DNA of 64,000 nt, taken from assembly GCA_001898385.1 (NCBI GenBank), contig MKTT01000086.1:1-64000 (forward strand), in the 5' to 3' direction. Positions 58,581-64,000 of the stretch are shown here, one piece after another. Numbering within the stretch: the first letter of the stretch is position 1; each line of letters opens with the position of its first letter. Both the position numbers and the translations under genes were made by a program. The DNA is from Planctomycetales bacterium 71-10. Its GTDB lineage: Bacteria; Planctomycetota; Planctomycetia; Isosphaerales; Isosphaeraceae. Below the pieces are notes generated by a model. The model did no database searches. It was not told where the DNA came from and saw only the letters and a program-made list of their open reading frames with translations.

Positions 58581-61500
58581 CAGCCGACCCTGACCGCCAG
58601 GGGGCGTCCCGGCGCGACGACGACCTCGGCCGGCAGCGTCACGTCGATCATCCCCGGGGTGGCGGCCGGCCTCGCGGTCGCGCCCGCGATCGGGTCGCCG
58701 CCCAGGCTCGCCGCGATTCGCACGGCTCCGGCCTCGCGCCCGACGGCGAGGCCCAGCGTGCGCAGGGCGAGCCGACCCTTCTTCACGTCGAGCGTCGCCG
58801 CCAGCGCGTCGCCCTCGCGACGCTGGGAGAACGTGCCCCACCCTTCGGCCGTCGTGAAGGGGGCGCGGAAATCCTCGGGAGTCAGCCTCGGGGCGAAGGC
58901 GATCCGCCGCGCCGGGCCGTGGTGCTCGAAGCCGCAGGCCGCCAGGAAGACCCCGTAGCTCGCCATCGAGCGCGCGTAGTGGTCGCCGCACTCGACCTCG
59001 TTCCACGGGTTGCGCCGGGAGGCGTCGTAGCGGTCGTGGACGGCCCGGGTGATCGCCAACCCTTCCTGGACCATCCCCTCCCAGATCATGTGGCCGGCGA
59101 CCTGGTATTCGAACCCGTTCATGCATTCGTTGAAGTACATCGCCGACCACGCGTTCCCCGGGTCGTCGATCGGCGGCCGGGGGGATTTCGGGAACGTCAC
59201 CATCAGCAGGCCGGCCTCGCCCGGCATGGCGTACCAGCGCCCCGCCTTGTACGCCTCGCGGTAGGGGCCCACGTCCGGCGTGAAGTTGAATCGCCACAGC
59301 GAGCCGAGCGCCCGCTTCACCCGCGCCTCGTCGAGCAGCCGGCCCAGGCCGACCTGGAAGGCCCAGTGCTGACCGAAGACCTGGTCGATTTCGCAGCCGT
59401 CATACGAGCCGACCGCCTTCGCATGTTCGGGGTCGGGACGCTGGATGAAGTAGCCGAACTCCTCGTTCCACAGCCGATCGACGAGCGTCGCGGACCCCTT
59501 CGCGGCGATGTCGCGGCAGCGGCCGGCGAAGGCGTCGTCGCCGCGCTCGCGGGCCATGGCCTCGCCCGCCTTCAGCGCCGCCAGGTACAGCGAGGAGAGC
59601 CACGGCACCTGGCCGTACCACTTGGCGTCGAGCGTGTTGTGCTGGCCCCCTTCGAGCACGCCGTCGCCGTCGCGGTCGTAGCCCATCAGGTATTCGAGCG
59701 ACTTCCGGACCCTCGGCCAGAGCCTCGCGAGGAACGCGCCGTCGGCCGAGGTCTGGTGCTCGCGATAGGCCCGCAGCACGCTCCCAGCCTGGCCGTCGAT
59801 CGCCGCGTTGCGGTCCCCCTCGGCGCGGAAGCCGATCGCCCCCGTGGCGGGATCGAAGCCGACGCCGTCGGCGTAGTCGACGCGCTCGCGGAGGATCCGC
59901 TCCAGCTCAGGGAACAGCCGGCCCACGGCCTGCGCGTAGTGCCAGACGTGGGTGCAGGTCCCCTCGCAGCAGCCGACCCCCTCCCAGCCGTAGAATCGCC
60001 CGTCCTTGAAGCGGTGGCAGGTCGACGAGGCCAGGATCGACGCGTTGGCGAACGTCCGGTCCAGGAACCAGTAGGGGAGCGTCGAGTCGTACCAGACGTC
60101 GCGCCAGAGGCGGGTCTCGCGGTCGAGCCGCGGCCACTCCTCGGCGACGTGCCGCGCTACCGCCAGGGCGTCCGCGAAGCGGGTCGCGTAGTGTCGTCCC
60201 AGGTCCCTCGGCAGCCGGGTGTCCGGGAGCGACAGGTTGGGGAAGTGCCAGGCGACGACGAACGTGGCCGCCCGCTTCTCCCCCGGCCGGAGCGTCATCG
60301 GCCTTATGATCGCCCCGACGAGCTTGGATCCGAACGGGACCCGGGGCTCCGGCTCGCCGTCGAACAGCCCGTCGACTGGGCTCCCCGAAGGCGTCGCGGC
60401 CCTCGCCTCGTCGCGGTCGTCGGGATCGATCAGGCCCAGGGCCATCGTCCCGAAGTCGCGACGCGATTCCACCGGCCCGTGGCCCGCGCGGGGCCGATCT
60501 TCCTGGACGAAGTGATCCGCATCGATGTGGCCCCAGCCGTCGGAGCGGGCGTCGACGATCTCGATCCGCGCGGACTTGCCAGCGAAGCGGCGGACGTCGA
60601 ACGACCGCCACGACATGGCGTCGGTCCGCTCGCCGGCGGCGGAGTGGACGACGCGGCCGTCGACCTTCAGGTTGACGCACGTCTGCGACTTGTAGTCGCC
60701 GCCGCCGATCAGGAAGTTGAGGTAGCCCCGCTCGATCGCGAACGGAGGCGACGTCAGCCGGCCGGTCAGCTCGTCGGTGCCGGTCCAGGTGTTGACCAGG
60801 CCCTTCCCCTCATGGCCGCCGAGCGTCTGGCCGGGCCCCTGCCCCGCGCTGGGCCTGACACCGAAGGCCTTCCCCTCGACCGTCCATCCGCCGTAGTCCG
60901 GGCCTTCGAAGTCCGCGACGAGGATGGGCGGCCGATCCGCCTCGGGCTTCGGCGGCGCGACCTCGGCGCGGGAGGCGATCGCCAGCAACTTCGGCCCGCG
61001 CGCGACCTCGTTGACGAGCGTCCCCTCGCCCGGCTGCCCCGTCGCGTGGCAGACGGCGTTCTGGAGCCACGCGCCCAACTCCACCTCGACGGCCTCGGCC
61101 GACGTGTTCTCCACCGTGTACGTCAGGGTCGTGGCCGGGAGGCTGGAGGAGTCGACGTCGAGCGGGACGAAAGGCGAGAACGCTTCGAGAATGACCCGCA
61201 CGGGGACGCTCGTATCCTCATACGTCACGACGCCGATGGGGTACTCGCCTCGGAACCGGACGTCGGCGAAGCCCTTGCGGTCGAGCGACCGGACCTCACC
61301 CCCCGCCCCCTTCTTGATGCGGATCGCGGCCCCCTGCTCCACCGGCGACTCGGGCCGCATCGGGTTCGCGTAGTGGGCGTCGTTGGTGCGGATCGTGGCG
61401 TTGAAGACGTCCCAGTGCCAGAGCGTCCCGTCGCCGCCGAGGTACAACTGCCCGGCACAGATCCCGCCGATCGGCATGCCGATCAAGTCCAGGTCGGCCC

Positions 61501-61759
61501 CGTGATGGACGGCCGGCCTCCCTCGCTCGAACAGGGCCGCGACCCACTCGGGATCGAGCTTCTTGTCCGCGGGGACGAGCCGGTCGAACTCCGAGGAATC
61601 GAACGGCCCGGCCATCGCGCCCCGGGGACGGACGCCCGCGATCAGGGCCCCGGCGGCGATCCCGACCTGGAGAAACTCGCGCCGGCTCGGCGTCGGCCCG
61701 CAACATCCCGAACCCGGTCGACAGCACGCCTCATCCCGGCCCGACGCCTCGCTCGCCAT
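58580..61759 (-). CDS. GH116 glycosidase (beta-glucosidase/glucosylceramidase type)
   Basis: 1059 residues. A Tat-like signal (SRREFLQVGIAAGALIAG) targets export. The N-terminal beta domain has DLIGMPIGGICAGQLYLGGD; a galactose-binding-like insert with GHEGKGLVNTWTGTDEL occupies the middle; the (alpha/alpha)6 catalytic domain has GCCEGTCTHVWHYAQA (probable nucleophile Glu) and GQHNTLDAKWYGQVPWL (probable acid/base Asp). GH116 enzymes cleave beta-glucosides or beta-xylosides. The insert is not seen in GBA2 and may help bind polysaccharide. Confidence 0.9.
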   Translation of the reverse strand: MASEASGRDEACCRPGSGCCGPTPSRREFLQVGIAAGALIAGVRPRGAMAGPFDSSEFDRLVPADKKLDPEWVAALFERGRPAVHHGADLDLIGMPIGGICAGQLYLGGDGTLWHWDVFNATIRTNDAHYANPMRPESPVEQGAAIRIKKGAGGEVRSLDRKGFADVRFRGEYPIGVVTYEDTSVPVRVILEAFSPFVPLDVDSSSLPATTLTYTVENTSAEAVEVELGAWLQNAVCHATGQPGEGTLVNEVARGPKLLAIASRAEVAPPKPEADRPPILVADFEGPDYGGWTVEGKAFGVRPSAGQGPGQTLGGHEGKGLVNTWTGTDELTGRLTSPPFAIERGYLNFLIGGGDYKSQTCVNLKVDGRVVHSAAGERTDAMSWRSFDVRRFAGKSARIEIVDARSDGWGHIDADHFVQEDRPRAGHGPVESRRDFGTMALGLIDPDDRDEARAATPSGSPVDGLFDGEPEPRVPFGSKLVGAIIRPMTLRPGEKRAATFVVAWHFPNLSLPDTRLPRDLGRHYATRFADALAVARHVAEEWPRLDRETRLWRDVWYDSTLPYWFLDRTFANASILASSTCHRFKDGRFYGWEGVGCCEGTCTHVWHYAQAVGRLFPELERILRERVDYADGVGFDPATGAIGFRAEGDRNAAIDGQAGSVLRAYREHQTSADGAFLARLWPRVRKSLEYLMGYDRDGDGVLEGGQHNTLDAKWYGQVPWLSSLYLAALKAGEAMARERGDDAFAGRCRDIAAKGSATLVDRLWNEEFGYFIQRPDPEHAKAVGSYDGCEIDQVFGQHWAFQVGLGRLLDEARVKRALGSLWRFNFTPDVGPYREAYKAGRWYAMPGEAGLLMVTFPKSPRPPIDDPGNAWSAMYFNECMNGFEYQVAGHMIWEGMVQEGLAITRAVHDRYDASRRNPWNEVECGDHYARSMASYGVFLAACGFEHHGPARRIAFAPRLTPEDFRAPFTTAEGWGTFSQRREGDALAATLDVKKGRLALRTLGLAVGREAGAVRIAASLGGDPIAGATARPAATPGMIDVTLPAEVVVAPGRPLAVRVG

Positions 61760-61914
61760 CGCTCGACCTCCCCGGGCGACCGTCCCGCGCGGGGAGGTCG
61801 ACCTTCGCCGAGCTTACTCCCGGCGACGCCCCGTCGCCAGCGGATGCCGACACCGGGCCCCCTCGAAACCGATCGATCGAGCACCGACCGGCGGGGGGGG
61901 CGCAAGCGGCCGGC

Positions 61915-63738
61915 CTACGGGAAGATGCGGACCCCGGTGGACGTGTTCAGGTCGAGCATGTCCTGGCGCAGCTCGATGAGGGCGTTGCGGTACTGCTGGA
62001 CCACATCGTCGAAGTCCTGCTGCTCGCCCAGGAAGTCGCCGGCCTTGGACGGATCGGACTGGAAGGCTCGGAACGCGGCGTCGCGAGCGCGACGGGCGGC
62101 GGGGAGGGTTTTCCGTTCCAGTTCATGCACCGCGTCGATCGTGTCCCTCAGGTCCTGCGCCTCGTCCTCGACCTCGCGCGTCACCTGGTACTCGAGCGCC
62201 TGCATTTCGAACCGAGTCTGGACCACGTTCGTCTCGGCCCGCCGGATGTTCCCCTGGTTCCGGTTGAAGACCGGCAAGGCGACGTTGACGCCGAAGCCGT
62301 AAGAGTACGTCCCCTTGAAGCCGAAGGCCCGGCCGTCCTGGAAGGTGTAAGGCTGGTAGACCATGTAGATGTCGGAGAGGCGGTTCGCGCGGGCGAGCCG
62401 GACGTCGGCCTGGGCGCGGCCCACCCCCAGGCGGTAGGCGGCGAGGTCGGGGCGGTTGGCCAGGGCGGCCTGCACCAGCCAGGCGTCGTCGGGCACCGGC
62501 GCGACCTCGCGGAGCCGTCCGCGGAGCTTCAAGGATTTCGCCTCCTCGCCCGAGAGGAACAGCAGTTGCGAGAGCGTCCGATTGGCCCGGGTCGCCGTGC
62601 GGCCGGCCTGCTTCACCTGGAGGACGGCCTGGTCTCGCCGACTCTCCAGTTCGGCGGCGGCCTCGTCCAGCGAATCCCGCTCCTCACCCTGCGCCGAGCC
62701 CCGCCGCCGCTCGGCCTCCTCGAGGATCTGCGAGACGCCGGAGAGATAAGCCTCGCCGTATCGGACCGTCTCGCGCGCGGCCAGGGCGTTGACGTAGGCG
62801 GTATAGAGCTGCTCGACGAGCTTGCGGATCTCGTCCTGCAACTGGGCCTCGGTGACCTTGCGGGCCTTGCCGGCCACGTCGAGGCGGGCCGCGCGCTTGC
62901 GGCTGACGTCCAGCGGCAGGGAGATGTTCACGTCGTACTGGGGCTGGCCTCCGCTGCCGCCGGGCCGGTCGGCGGTGTAATGCCCGTAGGGGACGAGCTG
63001 GGCGTCGGCGTAGAGGATGGGGTTGCTGCGCAGGCCGGCGGTGAGGACGTCGGCGTCGGCCTTGGGGATCTCATAGCGAAGGGCGACGACGTTCAGGTTG
63101 CACGCCAGGAGCCGCTCGACGGCCGCGTCGAGCGTCAGGCCGTCCTCGGGGCCCGGATCGTCGGGCGTCGACGGCAGGTCCAGCCGGGGCCGTTTCGCGA
63201 GCGTCCGCTCGTCGGACTCGGCCGGGCGGACGTCCTGCCGCTCTCGCTCCAACCTCCGCTCGATCAAGGACGGCGGTCCAGCCGCCGACGTCGCGCCGGG
63301 CCGGACCTGCGGGATCGCCGCCCGGCCGAGCCGGCCGCCCATCACGCCGGGTGCCTGGGTGCCGGGGCTGTCGCCGATGTTCGAGCCCGACGACCCGATG
63401 GGCAGGGGGAGCAGGCTTTCGTTCGGATCGCCCGGCGCGCCGTGCGTCAGATCCTGGCGCACGGCGCCGGCCGTGCCCCGCGATCGGCCCGCGCCCCCGC
63501 CCAGGCCGCCGAACCGCTCCGGTTCTTTCGGCTCGCCGGGATCGGCCTGGGGCAAGGCCGAGCCGCGCGAGCCGGCCTCCGCGTCCGCGTCCCCCCCAGG
63601 AGGAGGCCCGTCCGGTCCCAACGACTGGGCGGCCGCGGGCGACGCCGACAGCCCGGCGAACAGCGCGAACGCCCCGGCGGCGAGGGCCATGCGGCACCCG
63701 GCCCTGCGGCGACCCACCGTGTCGCTCACTCGCCTCAT
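61915..63738 (-). CDS. TolC-family outer-membrane channel protein
   Basis: 607 residues from ATG 63738. Signal peptide (ALAAGAFALFAGLSASPAAA), then about 130 residues of Gly/Pro-rich sequence before the TolC fold: TLDAAVERLLACNLNVVALR, LEDLYTAYVNALA-like VEQLYTAYVNALAARETVRY, coiled coils and GFGVNVALPVFNRNQGNIRR, the conserved strand of this family. C-terminal YRNALIELRQDMLDLNTSTG. It forms a trimeric exit duct for efflux or type I secretion. No inner-membrane partners are in the window. Confidence 0.9.
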   Translation of the reverse strand: MRRVSDTVGRRRAGCRMALAAGAFALFAGLSASPAAAQSLGPDGPPPGGDADAEAGSRGSALPQADPGEPKEPERFGGLGGGAGRSRGTAGAVRQDLTHGAPGDPNESLLPLPIGSSGSNIGDSPGTQAPGVMGGRLGRAAIPQVRPGATSAAGPPSLIERRLERERQDVRPAESDERTLAKRPRLDLPSTPDDPGPEDGLTLDAAVERLLACNLNVVALRYEIPKADADVLTAGLRSNPILYADAQLVPYGHYTADRPGGSGGQPQYDVNISLPLDVSRKRAARLDVAGKARKVTEAQLQDEIRKLVEQLYTAYVNALAARETVRYGEAYLSGVSQILEEAERRRGSAQGEERDSLDEAAAELESRRDQAVLQVKQAGRTATRANRTLSQLLFLSGEEAKSLKLRGRLREVAPVPDDAWLVQAALANRPDLAAYRLGVGRAQADVRLARANRLSDIYMVYQPYTFQDGRAFGFKGTYSYGFGVNVALPVFNRNQGNIRRAETNVVQTRFEMQALEYQVTREVEDEAQDLRDTIDAVHELERKTLPAARRARDAAFRAFQSDPSKAGDFLGEQQDFDDVVQQYRNALIELRQDMLDLNTSTGVRIFP

Positions 63739-63867
63739 CGAATCCCCTCGCGGACGGGTGACCAAGTCGTCCCCTTCTTATCGGTCGGCCGGAGTGTGGC
63801 TGTTGAGCCGGTGTCGCCGGCGGCGCGGGGATTGCGGAGCCTCCGTGCGGTTCGCAAAGGGGGGGAC

Positions 63868-64000
63868 ATGCAAAGACGGCGATCCGAAGGCTTCGAGGCT
63901 CGGAAATACGCCTGGCGCGCCGACGTCGACTATCGGGCGCGTCCCGAAGCCTACCGCGTCGGCCGGGGGGAGCAGGGCGTGCTGATCTGCGAGCCCTACA
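63868..64000 (+). CDS. DUF4385-like protein, N-terminus (truncated by window edge)
   Basis: 44 residues visible. KYAWRADVDYRARPEAYRVG and RGEQGVLICEPY match my memory of the N-terminus of DUF4385 proteins. The gene diverges from the TolC gene, with about 130 bp between. Function unknown. Confidence 0.6.
   Translation, partial: MQRRRSEGFEARKYAWRADVDYRARPEAYRVGRGEQGVLICEPY

Noticed and set aside
58562-62302. 1246-residue open frame antisense to the GH116 gene
   Set aside because: Arg/Pro/Gly-rich without domains, and the GH116 call on the other strand is strong.

Overview
The window is GC-rich and reads as a chromosomal segment of a planctomycete, most likely from the Isosphaeraceae/Gemmatales side. 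The evidence is a DUF1559 prepilin-type protein, a PEP-CTERM protein, an N-terminal motif close to the planctomycete LEPR-XLL type, a double-length UvrA, a sulfatase and a GH116 enzyme. It also has outer-membrane machinery (BamA and TolC families), which fits the diderm envelope of this phylum.

Left flank (1-14.6 kb), host genes: the C-terminal part of a FAD/Fe-S oxidoreductase, a BamA-like assembly factor with a long disordered linker, a membrane-anchored TAXI-type solute receptor, DNA topoisomerase IB, a small membrane protein, an MFS exporter and a lipoprotein. These are followed by a cluster in which two paralogous TIM-barrel-like secreted proteins flank a DUF1559 prepilin, and then a serine beta-lactamase-family hydrolase.

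Centre (about 14.7-45.2 kb): some 30 kb in which every supported gene lies on the minus strand. Read in the direction of transcription (from high to low coordinates) it runs: HTH/Cys-rich protein, anchored protein, papain-like cysteine peptidase, three or four small membrane proteins (holin-like), small and large terminase, portal, scaffold, major capsid protein, connector-like proteins, beta-helix protein, Fn3 protein, a 1352-residue LamG plus glycosidase-like protein, tail terminator, tail tube, and tail chaperone with a -1 frameshift signal (CCCAAAA). It continues with a short putative tape measure, tip, fibre and hub proteins, a GT2 glycosyltransferase, small Cys-rich and Pro-rich proteins, a pentapeptide-repeat protein and a sigma-70 factor. 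All head and tail genes look intact. I see no integrase, repressor, replication gene or tRNA. The element is therefore either a compact prophage lacking its own mobility genes or a domesticated particle such as a gene transfer agent. It is the most interesting object in the window.

Right flank (45.5-64 kb), host genes: a tandem-fused UvrA of 2177 residues, a sulfatase, a PEP-CTERM protein, a receiver-like protein, a haemolysin-III/PAQR membrane protein, a FAD oxidoreductase with a C-terminal Rieske domain, a DUF421 protein, a small anchored protein overlapping a GH116 glycosidase, a TolC-family outer-membrane protein and the start of a DUF4385-like gene cut by the window edge.

No rRNA, tRNA, CRISPR array or insertion sequence was recognised. 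Functional calls rest on reading motifs and gene order by eye. Start sites were adjusted where a Shine-Dalgarno-like sequence or signal peptide argued for an internal start.
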